Translations under genes and position numbers: made by a program | In this document: piece by piece, positions 23,909 through 33,341 of the stretch | Numbering within the stretch: position 1 is the first letter of the stretch | Layout of the letters: every line of letters starts with the position of its first letter | From: CAWELS01 sp964468205 | GTDB lineage: Bacteria > Acidobacteriota > Terriglobia > Bryobacterales > Bryobacteraceae | NCBI GenBank assembly: GCA_964468205.1 | Contig: CAYXVG010000005.1 | Location: 1-64,000 of the forward strand | Direction of reading: 5' to 3' | Length of the DNA: 64,000 nt | Notes under the pieces: generated by a model | What the model was told of the DNA's origin: nothing | Database searches by the model: none | The model's input: the letters and a program-made list of their open reading frames with translations, nothing else

Positions 23909-25057
23909 ATGAAGCAGTTTCTCATTACATCAACGGCGCTGCTGGCATTCCTCCCTATCTGCAAGGGCGATGATCTCTCTCAATTACATCTGCTGCGTGA
24001 TTACTCTTTCGAACGGGCCGGTTCTTATGACCGCTCCGGGGCAAACGACGACGGCAACTGGCAGAACCCCGTCAAAAGCGGTGAGACACGGACATTGGCG
24101 GAACTGGCCGGACCCGGGATCATGAAGCACATGTGGTTCACGATGGCGACCAATGAAGCGTACCACCTGAAGCGAATCGTGCTGCGCATCTACTGGGACG
24201 GAAGCTCCCGGCCCGCGGTGGAAGCGCCGATCGGAGACTTCTTCGGCCTGGGTCTCGGCGAGTACTTTCTGTGGCAGTCGGGGCCGCTCTCAGTCGGCTC
24301 GCAGAAGGCGTTGAATTGCTTCTTCCCGATGCCCTTTCGCAAAAGCGCCCGCGTCACGGTCTCGAATGAAGGGGAACAGGATATCCGCGGATTCTACTTC
24401 AATTTCGACTGGGAGAAGCACGCAAGCTTGCCGGAGGACGCCGCCTACTTCCACGCGGAGTACCGGCAGGCCGTCCCCAACGACGGCTGGACCAGCGACT
24501 GGAACCGCAATGGCGAGGACAAGGTGAACAAACACGAGAACCCGGATGGAGAGGGCAACTACGTCTTCTTCGAGACCGAGGGCCGCGGCCACTTCGTCGG
24601 TGTTACACACTCGATCCTCCAGAACCAAGGCGACTGGTGGGGCGAGGGCGACGAGATGATCTACATCGACGACCGGGAGAAGCCGAAGATCATCGGGACC
24701 GGATCGGAGGACTACTACCTGGGCGCCTGGTGCTATGGCAATTGCGGCATCAATCCGTTCGGCTCCACGCAGCCGACCTTCTCTTATCCCCGGTATGGCA
24801 ATCCGCAAAACGGCCGCGACAATCGTGGGGCGCGCTGGATGGTTTACCGCTTCCACACAGAATCGCCCATCCCGTTTGAGAAGTATTTCAAGATGACGAT
24901 CGAGCACGGGCATGGCAATCACCGCTCGGACAATTTCTATACCGTTGCCTACTGGTATCAGCAGGGCGAGCACAAGCTGCGCAAGCCGCTGCCGCCGGTG
25001 GAGGAGCGGGCGCCGCGGATGGTGAATACCGATGGGCCGACCATCGGGCGGCCATAA
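23909..25057 (+). CDS. DUF2961 (GH172-like) secreted carbohydrate-active enzyme
   Basis: 382 aa from the ATG at 23909, which begins the signal peptide MKQFLITSTALLAFLPIC; another ATG 18 bases upstream would only add charged residues. The body matches DUF2961, the family that includes GH172 fructan- and arabinofuranoside-acting enzymes. It shows GPGIMKHMWFTM, the WWGEGDEMIYIDD and GTGSEDYYLGAWCYG motifs, and acidic residues in the core. It is probably secreted to act on plant or bacterial furanosyl polymers. Confidence 0.85.
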   Translation: MKQFLITSTALLAFLPICKGDDLSQLHLLRDYSFERAGSYDRSGANDDGNWQNPVKSGETRTLAELAGPGIMKHMWFTMATNEAYHLKRIVLRIYWDGSSRPAVEAPIGDFFGLGLGEYFLWQSGPLSVGSQKALNCFFPMPFRKSARVTVSNEGEQDIRGFYFNFDWEKHASLPEDAAYFHAEYRQAVPNDGWTSDWNRNGEDKVNKHENPDGEGNYVFFETEGRGHFVGVTHSILQNQGDWWGEGDEMIYIDDREKPKIIGTGSEDYYLGAWCYGNCGINPFGSTQPTFSYPRYGNPQNGRDNRGARWMVYRFHTESPIPFEKYFKMTIEHGHGNHRSDNFYTVAYWYQQGEHKLRKPLPPVEERAPRMVNTDGPTIGRP

Positions 25058-25115
25058 AGGGATGTAACTCCTGGCGAGGTCGGTTTGATGCCCGTGATGC
25101 CACTCGGGAAGCATC

Positions 25116-25328
25116 ATGAGCGTGAGGACTTCGATGACGCGCGAGGAAGCCGCTCACGATCGGCTAGAAGAGGAGAATCGCAGACGGGGCATCCCGTTTC
25201 GGCAGACGATCAATAAGGTGATCCGGAATGGGTTGGCCGGACCACGACACCGTTCGCGGGAGAAGCGGTTCGCCGTGCAGCCGAACGCCTTGCGTCTGCG
25301 TGAGGGGCTCAGCTACGACAACGTTTAG
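25116..25328 (+). pseudogene. Orphan, C-terminally shortened VapB-like antitoxin
   Basis: 70 aa. The N-terminal half (RTSMTREEAAHDRLEEENR followed by GIPFRQTINKVIRNGL) is a clear match to the VapB-type antitoxin at 156-416. The end LREGLSYDNV stops where full-length relatives continue into their toxin-binding helix. No PIN-domain gene follows; the next gene is a Gfo/Idh oxidoreductase. It is therefore probably a remnant, though a short stand-alone DNA-binding protein is possible. Confidence 0.6.
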
Positions 25329-25418
25329 CGGCGTCCGGGCCGCAGGTCAACCGGCTGGATCCCCGCGAGTGGCCTGTCCGCTTTGCGTTTCCCGGTCTTC
25401 GCGTGAGATAAAACATAC

Positions 25419-26624
25419 ATGCCAGAGCTCCACCGTAGAGATCTTTTCCGCACCGCCGCGTTTTCCGCGGCGTCCTATTCCCGCGTGCTCGGCGCCAACG
25501 ACCGTATCCGCTACGGCCTAATTGGAGCCGGCGGTCGCGGCCAGCATATGAATCGCCACTTCATCGAGGCCGGCGGGACGCAGTGCGTTGCCATCTGCGA
25601 CGTGTATGCCGCGCGGATCGACGAGGCGAAGGCCGTCGCGCCGGATACGAAGAGTTACAGTGATCACCGGAAGATGATCGATGAGATCAAGGATCTCGAC
25701 GCCGTGCTGATCGCCACGCCGGACCACTGGCACGCAGGCACTACCATCGATGCGGCCAACGCCGGCTTGGACATTTACGTGGAGAAGCCGCTGACGCGGA
25801 CCATCGAAGAAGGTCCGGCAATCACCCGCGCCGTTCGGGTGAACAACCGCGTTTGCCAGGTCGGCATGCAGCAACGCTCCGGCATGCACTACATGAAGGC
25901 GAAGGCGGAATACCTCGACACGGGAAAGCTGGGCACGATCACGATGATCAAGACCTGCTGGCACTCCGGCTACCGGGCTCCCGGCGGCGAGCGGCAGGCT
26001 CTGCTTGAGGCAAGGCGCAACATGCCCTTGCCTTCGAATCTGGACTGGGCCCGCTACCTCGGGCCGGTGAAGTGGCGGGAGTGGAACCCTCACCAATACT
26101 TCCAATTCCGCGCTTATTTGGATTTCGGCGGCGGTAAGATCACGGACTTTTTCGCGCACTGGGGAGACGCCGTTCACATGATGACCGAACGCGACGATCC
26201 TGTTGCCTGCACAACCGAAGGCGGCGTATACGTCTACCAGGACGGGCGCGACGCGCCGGATACAATCCACTGCCTTTGGAAATACCGGGGCGGTTACACG
26301 GTGACTTTCGAGTCGGCGACCGGCGCCCGCCTCGAGCCTTACGGCATCCACTACTGCGGTACCGAGGGACGGCTGTTCATCGACCGGAAGCGGTATGTGT
26401 ACTATCCCGCCGAGGGGGAGCCGGTGGAGTTCGTCACCGAAGAGAACATCGTCCGAGCCCACGTGGTGAATTTCCTCGATTGCATGCGCAGCCGCAAGCG
26501 GCCGAATGGAGACGTTTGGTTCGGCCACCGCGGCGCGATGGCCGCGCACTTGGCGGTGATCTCTTACAAGCAGGGCCGGACGATCCACTTCAACCCGGAC
26601 CGCGAGGAGATTCTGCCGGGCTAG
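25419..26624 (+). CDS. Gfo/Idh/MocA family oxidoreductase, exported
   Basis: 401 aa. A twin-arginine-like leader (HRRDLFRTAAFSAAS) is followed by an NAD-binding Rossmann fold (GLIGAGGRGQHMNRHF) and the family's EKP motif (VEKPLT near residue 125), with the HW...FAHWGDAVHMM region in the C-terminal domain. Members oxidise or reduce sugars and cyclitols with bound NAD(P). Such Tat-exported forms are common in Acidobacteriota, Planctomycetes and Bacteroidetes. The substrate cannot be inferred. Confidence 0.88.
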   Translation: MPELHRRDLFRTAAFSAASYSRVLGANDRIRYGLIGAGGRGQHMNRHFIEAGGTQCVAICDVYAARIDEAKAVAPDTKSYSDHRKMIDEIKDLDAVLIATPDHWHAGTTIDAANAGLDIYVEKPLTRTIEEGPAITRAVRVNNRVCQVGMQQRSGMHYMKAKAEYLDTGKLGTITMIKTCWHSGYRAPGGERQALLEARRNMPLPSNLDWARYLGPVKWREWNPHQYFQFRAYLDFGGGKITDFFAHWGDAVHMMTERDDPVACTTEGGVYVYQDGRDAPDTIHCLWKYRGGYTVTFESATGARLEPYGIHYCGTEGRLFIDRKRYVYYPAEGEPVEFVTEENIVRAHVVNFLDCMRSRKRPNGDVWFGHRGAMAAHLAVISYKQGRTIHFNPDREEILPG

Positions 26625-26634
26625 CGGACGCGCT

Positions 26635-28719
26635 GTGAGCCAGCCCATGAACGGCACTGCAGGAGGGTACAGTCCGCGGCTCTCACCCCGCCAGACTGTC
26701 CTCACCGGAGTTGTGTGGCTGCTGGCCACCCTGATTCTCACCGCTCCGCTGCTGCGGTGGCACCTGGAATTCGCAGCGGCAAGCCATCCGAAGCTTTTCC
26801 CGGCGTTCGCCGGTTTCCTCGTCGCGGCCGCGTTCGGACTGCCAGCCGCGTATCAATTTGTCCGGACGCGCGGGTGCTGGAAGTGGGAACCGGTTGCGTT
26901 CGCGGCGGGAGCCATATTGGTTCCGGCAGTGTACGAACCTCTGGGCACTCTCATTACGGTGTGGCTGCTCCTCGGCTGCTTCGGCGTTGGTGCGACGGCG
27001 ATCGAGAAGCTGCGGTTTCCCGCCGGGCCGCCGCTCGAACGATTGGTTCTGGGCGCCGCTACCGGACTGGGAATCCTCGTCTGGCCGCTGACGCTCCTCG
27101 GGCACTTCGGCCTGCTCGCGCCGGGACCGCTTCTCGGCTTGCTGGCCGCCGCGACCGTCGCCGGCGCTGGATCCATCCAAACACTGCCGGCGTTAGCGGG
27201 AGAGTTGTACCACAAATGGACAGAATCCGACGAGTTGCGCTCTCCGTGGATTGGCTTGGCTATTTGCTTTGCGGCCGTGTTGCTTGTGTGCGGGTTGTTC
27301 ACGGCTCTTCCGCCGTCGATTAACTACGATGCACTGAAGTTTCATCTGCCGCTGGCCCGCCACTACGCCGAAACGAGCGCACTGGTCCCGCTCCAATCCG
27401 ACAACTACGGCTACAATCCGCAGAACTTCGAACTGCTGTTGACGATTGGCTACCGGTTCGCCGGGCAGGAAGCTGCCGAACTAATCGCCCCGGCGTTCAC
27501 GGCGATCTTCACCATTGCGCTATTGGCGGCCGGCCGGCGGATTGGGTTTAGCCGCGCCGCCGCGGTGACGGGCGCCGTTTTCGCGCTGGCGGTCCCGTAC
27601 ATTCACATGACTGGCGCCAACGTGAAGCACGATCTGATCGTCGGCTTCCTGCAACTGGCTTCCCTGCTCTGCTACTTGACTTGGCGCGAGCACCGCGATG
27701 TCCGATGGATTTTCCTGGGGGTCTTCCTCGCCGCCACCGGCCTTGGATTCAAGCATCCGGCGGCCTTTGGCGTCATCGGCCTGGCGCTGTTGTTCATTCC
27801 GGCGGCTTGGAATTCACCGAAGCGGTGGAAGGTTATCGGAATCTCGGCACTGATCGGCGTCTCGATCGGGCTGTTTTGGCAGGCGCGGTCGTATGCACTG
27901 ACCGGTGACCCGTTTGTCTACTACCAATTTAGCCAACCACTTCCAGAGGAGCATCTGGAGCAGGTCGGCACTCCGCTCCGGCGGGTGCGGACATTGCTGA
28001 CGTGGCCTTACCTGGCCCACTTCGAGGGAACTTCATTCTACCGATCGGTGAGTCCGGCGCCGCTCGGCGTTCTGCTGGTGCTGCTTGCACCGCTCTGGAT
28101 TCTGCTCCGTCCGAACCGAGCGGATCCGAACGCCCTGGCCGCGCTCACCTTTACTGTTGGCGCCCTGATCCCATGGGCTTTCTATGTCCCGCTGCTCCGT
28201 TTCGTGACGGCGCCGGTGGCCCTCCTCGTGATGTTATCGATGCATCGGCTGATTTCATTCGCCGAGGAGCAGGGGCCGGCGGTGCGCATTCCTGCCCTAG
28301 CGGCGGCGGCATACAGCGCGATGTTCTCACTCTGCGTCATTGCGATTCTCGAGATCAATGCGCCTCAGTTTGACTATCTCGGCGGCCGGATTGACCGAAC
28401 CGGGTATCTCCGGCAGGCCCTCGCCACCTACCGGCCGCTGGAGGTTTTGCGGGCCCTCGTCACCCCAGGCGATCGGGTTCTGGGGATCAACAACTGCTCC
28501 GTGGCATACGCCCCGGATCCCGATCTCTTTTACTGCCTGGACCCGTCGCCGGACAACCCGGCGCAGGTGGCTCACGTTCTTGACCACGTCGCGGACCGGC
28601 GTTTTCGATTCGTGATTCTGCCGAGAGACGCCGGCTGGGAAACGAAACTGGAGAAGGCGGACCGGCCGATGATCGAGGCGGCTGGTACCACCCGCTACAA
28701 GATCTTAGAGTTGCAGTGA
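26635..28719 (+). CDS. Polytopic membrane glycosyltransferase-like protein (GT-C type)
   Basis: 694 aa with about a dozen hydrophobic helices and a periplasmic C-terminal domain. An early loop after a helix near residue 230 has INYDALKFHLPLARHYAE, reminiscent of the acidic first loop of GT39/ArnT-like lipid-linked sugar transferases. The GTG at 26635 starts 10 bases after the oxidoreductase stop; an ATG at 26647 is an alternative. The sugar and acceptor are unknown. Confidence 0.7.
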   Translation: MSQPMNGTAGGYSPRLSPRQTVLTGVVWLLATLILTAPLLRWHLEFAAASHPKLFPAFAGFLVAAAFGLPAAYQFVRTRGCWKWEPVAFAAGAILVPAVYEPLGTLITVWLLLGCFGVGATAIEKLRFPAGPPLERLVLGAATGLGILVWPLTLLGHFGLLAPGPLLGLLAAATVAGAGSIQTLPALAGELYHKWTESDELRSPWIGLAICFAAVLLVCGLFTALPPSINYDALKFHLPLARHYAETSALVPLQSDNYGYNPQNFELLLTIGYRFAGQEAAELIAPAFTAIFTIALLAAGRRIGFSRAAAVTGAVFALAVPYIHMTGANVKHDLIVGFLQLASLLCYLTWREHRDVRWIFLGVFLAATGLGFKHPAAFGVIGLALLFIPAAWNSPKRWKVIGISALIGVSIGLFWQARSYALTGDPFVYYQFSQPLPEEHLEQVGTPLRRVRTLLTWPYLAHFEGTSFYRSVSPAPLGVLLVLLAPLWILLRPNRADPNALAALTFTVGALIPWAFYVPLLRFVTAPVALLVMLSMHRLISFAEEQGPAVRIPALAAAAYSAMFSLCVIAILEINAPQFDYLGGRIDRTGYLRQALATYRPLEVLRALVTPGDRVLGINNCSVAYAPDPDLFYCLDPSPDNPAQVAHVLDHVADRRFRFVILPRDAGWETKLEKADRPMIEAAGTTRYKILELQ

Positions 28720-28764
28720 CCAAGGGAGTTGGGCGCCCCCTGTTTGCTACGATGAGTCTTATCC

Positions 28765-29685
28765 TTGCGGATCGGGATACACACGTCAATCGCCGGTTCC
28801 GTGGACCTAGCGGCGCACAGAGCGGCGGAACTCGGAGCGAACACCTTTCAAATATTCTCGGCCAGCCCGAGGATGTGGAAGTTGCGCTCTCCCGTGGCCG
28901 GAGAAGCGGTGCGGATGCGGAAGGCGAGAGCGCAATTCGATCTTTCGCCGCTGGTTGTCCACGACAGTTATCTAATTAACCTCGCCGCCGCTGACGAGGC
29001 GCTGCGGCGGAAGTCCGTCGCGGCCTTCCGGGCTGAACTCGAGCGCGCGGCGGCACTGGGCGCGGATTACCTGGTGGCGCATCCAGGCAGCTACAGGGGC
29101 CAGACGCTCGAGGAGGGGATTGGCCGCGTGGCAAAGTCGCTGGTGGAATCCGCGCGGGACCTCGAGCTTGAGGTGTTGATGCTGCTACTGGAGAATACGG
29201 CCGGTTCGGGGGCGTCCATCGGCAGCCGGTTCGAGGAGTTGTCGGCGATCCGGGAACTCGCCGCCGGGAAGACCGGGCTCGAGATCGGTTATTGTCTGGA
29301 TACCGCCCATTGCCTGGCAGCGGGTTATGATATCGCGACGGCAGGCGGGCTGCGAGAGACGGTGCGAGCCGCCGGGAATATTCTCGGAATGGACAACGTC
29401 AGGGTGATGCATGCGAATGATTCGAAGGCGCCGCTCGGCTCCCGGGTGGACCGGCACGAGCACATAGGCCGTGGATATATAGGAGAAGAAGGCTTCCGGC
29501 GCATTCTGCGCCATCCGAAGCTGCGCCGCAAGCCGTTCATTCTCGAAACGCCGGTGGACCGGGAAGGCGACGACCGGCGCAACTTGGAAAAGCTGAAGGA
29601 ACTATGCCGGAAAAGCAGTACGACCACAGAACGATCGAGCCCAAGTGGCAGCAGAGGTGGGAGGATAGCGACTACTTCAAAGTAG
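28765..29685 (+). CDS. nfo: Endonuclease IV (apurinic/apyrimidinic endonuclease)
   Basis: 306 aa, TIM-barrel AP endonuclease. Zinc-site motifs are visible: HPGSYRG, LLLENTAGSG, CLDTAHCLAAGYD, HANDSKAPLGSRVDRHEHIG and FILETPVD. It starts with TTG (LRIGIHTSIAGS); the nearby ATG is in another frame. The last 82 bases overlap leuS in a different frame. The terminal 25 or so residues (Ser/Thr/Arg-rich) exist only in the overlap and are not part of the conserved fold. Confidence 0.92.
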   Translation: MRIGIHTSIAGSVDLAAHRAAELGANTFQIFSASPRMWKLRSPVAGEAVRMRKARAQFDLSPLVVHDSYLINLAAADEALRRKSVAAFRAELERAAALGADYLVAHPGSYRGQTLEEGIGRVAKSLVESARDLELEVLMLLLENTAGSGASIGSRFEELSAIRELAAGKTGLEIGYCLDTAHCLAAGYDIATAGGLRETVRAAGNILGMDNVRVMHANDSKAPLGSRVDRHEHIGRGYIGEEGFRRILRHPKLRRKPFILETPVDREGDDRRNLEKLKELCRKSSTTTERSSPSGSRGGRIATTSK

Positions 29686-32057
29686 AAGAGGATCCATCAA
29701 AGCCCAAGTACTATCTGCTTGAGATGCTTCCTTACCCGAGCGGCACACTCCATGTGGGCCACATTCGCAACTACACCATCGGCGACGCCCTCGCCCGCTA
29801 CAAGCGGATGCGCGGCTTCAACGTGCTGCACCCGATGGGTTGGGACGCGTTCGGACTTCCGGCCGAAAACGCCGCCATCAAGAACAAGCGGCACCCCCGC
29901 GAGTGGACGCTCGCCAACATCGAGTACATGAAGCAGCAGCACCGCCGCTATGGTTTCAGCTATGACTGGGACCGCGAGATCTCCACCTGCGAACCGGACT
30001 ACTACCGCTGGAACCAGTGGTTCTTTCTGAAGATGCTCGAAAAGGGGCTCGCCTACCGGAAGGAAGCGATGCTGAACTGGTGCCCGGAGTGCAACACGGT
30101 GCTTGCCAATGAGCAGGTGCTTGCGTCCGGCTGCTGCTGGCGCCATGAAGACGTCTACGTGGAACAGCGGGCCATGCAGCAGTGGTTCCTGAAGATCACC
30201 AGCTACGCTGACGAGCTGCTCGATAACCTCAAGAATCTGGAGGGCGGCTGGCCGGAGCGCGTCCTGACGATGCAGGAAAACTGGATCGGCCGCTCCACGG
30301 GCACGGAAGCCGATTTCGTCGAGGAATCGACGGGGGAGAAGATTCGCATCTTCACCACCCGCGTGGACACCATCTACGGCGCGACCTGCGTCATCCTCGC
30401 CCCCGAGCATCGGCTTGTAGAGAAGCTGGGCGGGGCGGAAACCAGGGCCAGGGCGAAGGCGATGGTTGACACGCGCGCCAAGCAGAAGCCGGGCGAAGAG
30501 GAAAAGGAGGGATTGCCGCTCGGCGCTGTCGCGGTGAACCCCTTCAACGGCGAAAAGCTGCCCATCTGGATCGGGAACTTCGTACTCATGACCTATGGCA
30601 CGGGCGCCATAATGGCCGTGCCCGCGCACGACCAACGCGATTTTGAGTTTTGCCGGAAGTACGGCATCCCGGTGCGCCCAGTAATCCGTCCGGTGGACGG
30701 TGAGTTGGCCGACGGCGAGACCATGGCCGAGGCTTATTCCGATTACGGCATCGTCGAGAACTCCGGCGAGTTCTCCGGACTGCCTAGCAACGAAGCGCAG
30801 GAAAAAATGAACGCCCGGGCGATAGCGGAAGGATTCGGCCAGGCAGCGGTCACCTATCGCTTGAAGGATTGGGGTATCTCGCGCCAGCGCTATTGGGGGA
30901 CGCCGATCCCCGTAATCCATTGCCCGGCGTGCGGCATCGTTCCGGTGCGCGAGGAAGACCTGCCGGTCAAGCTTCCCCTGGACGTCGAGATCAGCGGGAC
31001 GGGCGGCTCACCGCTTTCGAGGGTGCCCGATTTCGTCAATGTGAAGTGCCATCACTGCGGCGGCGGTGCGAAGCGGGAGACCGACACAATGGACACCTTC
31101 ATCGATTCCTCGTGGTACTTCTACCGCTATTGCGACGCCCAAAACGACAAAGCGCCATTCGACAGGCAAAAGATCGCCTACTGGTTTCCAATCGACCAGT
31201 ACATCGGCGGGATCGAGCACGCGATCCTACACCTCATCTATTCGCGTTTCTGGACGAAAATGATGCGCGACCTAGGCCTGATCACAAACGACGAGCCCGC
31301 CACCCGGCTGTTCACGCAGGGGATGGTGATCAAAGACGGAGCGAAGATGTCAAAGTCTCTCGGCAACGTGGTGAGCGCCGACGACTTCGCCGAATCCCAT
31401 GGCACGGATACGGCCCGGCTGTTCGCCCTCTTCGCCGCGCCGCCGGAGAAGGAGCTGGACTGGCAGGACGCCGGCGCCGACGGCATGTACCGTTTCCTCT
31501 CGCGCGTGTACCGCTTTGCCACCCGGTGCGCGGACAAAGCCAGGACGGGCGGCGGCAAGCCGGCGGATGCGGACCGGAAGGCCCTGCGGAAGCTCCATCA
31601 GACCGTCCGCAAGATCACCGAGGATTTCGACACGCGCTGGCATTTCAACACCTCTATCGCCGCTTTGATGGAACTCATGAATCTGCTCACGGCCACCGAG
31701 GATGAGATCTCGGGCAACGCCATGCGCGAGATCCTCGAGAAGTTGGTGCTGCTGCTCGCCCCGTTCGCCCCTTTCGTCGCGGAGGAGTTGTGGGAGGAGT
31801 TAGGCCGCGAAGGGCCGGTCTTTGGGCAATGCTGGCCAAAGTTCGATCCCGAGCTTGCCAAGGAAGACGAGATCGAGGTCGTTTTGCAGATCCTCGGCAA
31901 AGTCCGCAGCCGCTTGACGGTCCCCGTGGACACTCCGAAGAACGAGCTCGAGCGCCTCGCCCTCGCCGATGAGCGCATTCGGAAGCTGATTGCCGGAAAA
32001 GCGGTCCGGAAGATCATCGTCGTGCCGAACAAGTTGGTTAATATTGTGGCTACGTAG
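29604..32057 (+). CDS. leuS: Leucyl-tRNA synthetase
   Basis: 817 aa, class I synthetase. The HIGH-type motif is in PYPSGTLHVGHIRNYTIGD near residue 45, the CP1 editing domain is central (TGAIMAVPAHDQRDFEFC), and the KMSKS loop (GAKMSKSLGN) is near 580, with the C-terminal anticodon-binding and tail domains after it. Length is normal for bacterial LeuRS. Translation starts inside the end of nfo, with AAGGA three bases before the ATG. Confidence 0.98.
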   Translation: MPEKQYDHRTIEPKWQQRWEDSDYFKVEEDPSKPKYYLLEMLPYPSGTLHVGHIRNYTIGDALARYKRMRGFNVLHPMGWDAFGLPAENAAIKNKRHPREWTLANIEYMKQQHRRYGFSYDWDREISTCEPDYYRWNQWFFLKMLEKGLAYRKEAMLNWCPECNTVLANEQVLASGCCWRHEDVYVEQRAMQQWFLKITSYADELLDNLKNLEGGWPERVLTMQENWIGRSTGTEADFVEESTGEKIRIFTTRVDTIYGATCVILAPEHRLVEKLGGAETRARAKAMVDTRAKQKPGEEEKEGLPLGAVAVNPFNGEKLPIWIGNFVLMTYGTGAIMAVPAHDQRDFEFCRKYGIPVRPVIRPVDGELADGETMAEAYSDYGIVENSGEFSGLPSNEAQEKMNARAIAEGFGQAAVTYRLKDWGISRQRYWGTPIPVIHCPACGIVPVREEDLPVKLPLDVEISGTGGSPLSRVPDFVNVKCHHCGGGAKRETDTMDTFIDSSWYFYRYCDAQNDKAPFDRQKIAYWFPIDQYIGGIEHAILHLIYSRFWTKMMRDLGLITNDEPATRLFTQGMVIKDGAKMSKSLGNVVSADDFAESHGTDTARLFALFAAPPEKELDWQDAGADGMYRFLSRVYRFATRCADKARTGGGKPADADRKALRKLHQTVRKITEDFDTRWHFNTSIAALMELMNLLTATEDEISGNAMREILEKLVLLLAPFAPFVAEELWEELGREGPVFGQCWPKFDPELAKEDEIEVVLQILGKVRSRLTVPVDTPKNELERLALADERIRKLIAGKAVRKIIVVPNKLVNIVAT

Positions 32058-32134
32058 CCTACGGGCTAGCCGCCATGAAACTGGGACCCATCAAGATCGA
32101 AGGCTGCTGAACTTGCCCGGGGCGCGGAATAAGG

Positions 32135-33328
32135 ATGCACATTCTCGCTGTTCCAAACGATGACGGCTTCGGCCCTGCGGCTCTTCTGTCTTATCTCGTG
32201 AAGGCGTTGCTCCAGGCGGAGCCGCGCGCCCGCTTGACGATCTGGAATGACTTCGCTTTCGACTTCAATCGCTATCTTTACCGGCGCGAGTTCCCGGAGG
32301 GCCGCGTACGAGTGGAGCGCGTCTGGAACCTGATTCAACTGGGGCGCGAGAACGGGGCCATATCCCTTACCAAATCGCTTGAACGAATGGGAGAATATGC
32401 GCGAGCGAGCGAGATGTACGGTAAAGGGACATTTGACCTCGTGTTGGACTTTGGCGTTCCCGCCGCGGCTGCCTGGGCGCGGCGAGCAGGAATTCCGTCG
32501 GTCACGGTGTTCGATCATAGCTGGAGCAAGAGCCTCGCGATGATCGGCGGCACACACGCCCCGGAGGAGTGGCGGCGGCTTGTGGCAGCGGTGGCAAGCG
32601 ATGAGCGGCAGGCGGAACGCGTGTTGCTCTTCCCTGAGTTCATCGCCCCGCCAGTTTTCCGGAGCCATTGGGAGTCGTTGATCGGGACGGGACGCGTATC
32701 AGCGTTCGAAGGAGTGCTGTGTGAACCCGGCACACCGGCGCGTGAGGAGGCCCGAAAGCTGCTTGGGCTGCGGCATCCTGGACCGGTGATGTTGGTGCAG
32801 GGCGGCGGGACGTCCGTGTGGAATCCACCACTGCGCCGCCTCGCCCGGCAGTTGCTCGACCCGGCTGGACGCGAACGCCTGAGCAAGGAGCGGATCAACC
32901 TGGTCGTATGGTTTCCGCGCGGGGCGCTATCCATGGAGGAGGCGGTGGCATTCAACCGCCTGCAGCGCGTGCGCCGCCTGACGCTGCCGGACGGGGGCAC
33001 GATCCAGAAAATCCTGCCGGCGATCGACTACCTGATCCTCCGCGCGGGCGGTGGCTCGGTCAACGACGCGATCGCGCACCGCAAGCCATTCGTCTGCGTT
33101 CGCGAGCCAGGTCAATTGCAGATTGAGGCGATTCTCGCGGAGTGTTCCCGCCGGGAACTCACCTGGCCGGTGGACATCGAGGGATTCCGGGGGGATCCGC
33201 TGGGAGTAATCCTAGCGCAATACCGGCTGATGCGTGCCCGGCGCGATGCGCTGATCGAACGCCTGGGGGCAATTCCGAACACCGCCGCGGAGAGCGTCGC
33301 CCAACAGATCCTGGCCCTGGTCGGATAA
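32135..33328 (+). CDS. GT-B-fold glycosyltransferase-like protein
   Basis: 397 aa with a two-domain GT-B appearance: the N-terminal half starts MHILAVPNDDGFGPAALLS and the C-terminal half contains MLVQGGGTSVWNPP and ILRAGGGSVNDAIAHRKPF, a MurG/UGT-like nucleotide-sugar site. A GT1/GT28-like enzyme is likely, but the sugar donor and acceptor cannot be read. It stands alone between leuS and the second Gfo/Idh gene. Confidence 0.6.
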   Translation: MHILAVPNDDGFGPAALLSYLVKALLQAEPRARLTIWNDFAFDFNRYLYRREFPEGRVRVERVWNLIQLGRENGAISLTKSLERMGEYARASEMYGKGTFDLVLDFGVPAAAAWARRAGIPSVTVFDHSWSKSLAMIGGTHAPEEWRRLVAAVASDERQAERVLLFPEFIAPPVFRSHWESLIGTGRVSAFEGVLCEPGTPAREEARKLLGLRHPGPVMLVQGGGTSVWNPPLRRLARQLLDPAGRERLSKERINLVVWFPRGALSMEEAVAFNRLQRVRRLTLPDGGTIQKILPAIDYLILRAGGGSVNDAIAHRKPFVCVREPGQLQIEAILAECSRRELTWPVDIEGFRGDPLGVILAQYRLMRARRDALIERLGAIPNTAAESVAQQILALVG

Positions 33329-33341
33329 AATACCCAACAGT

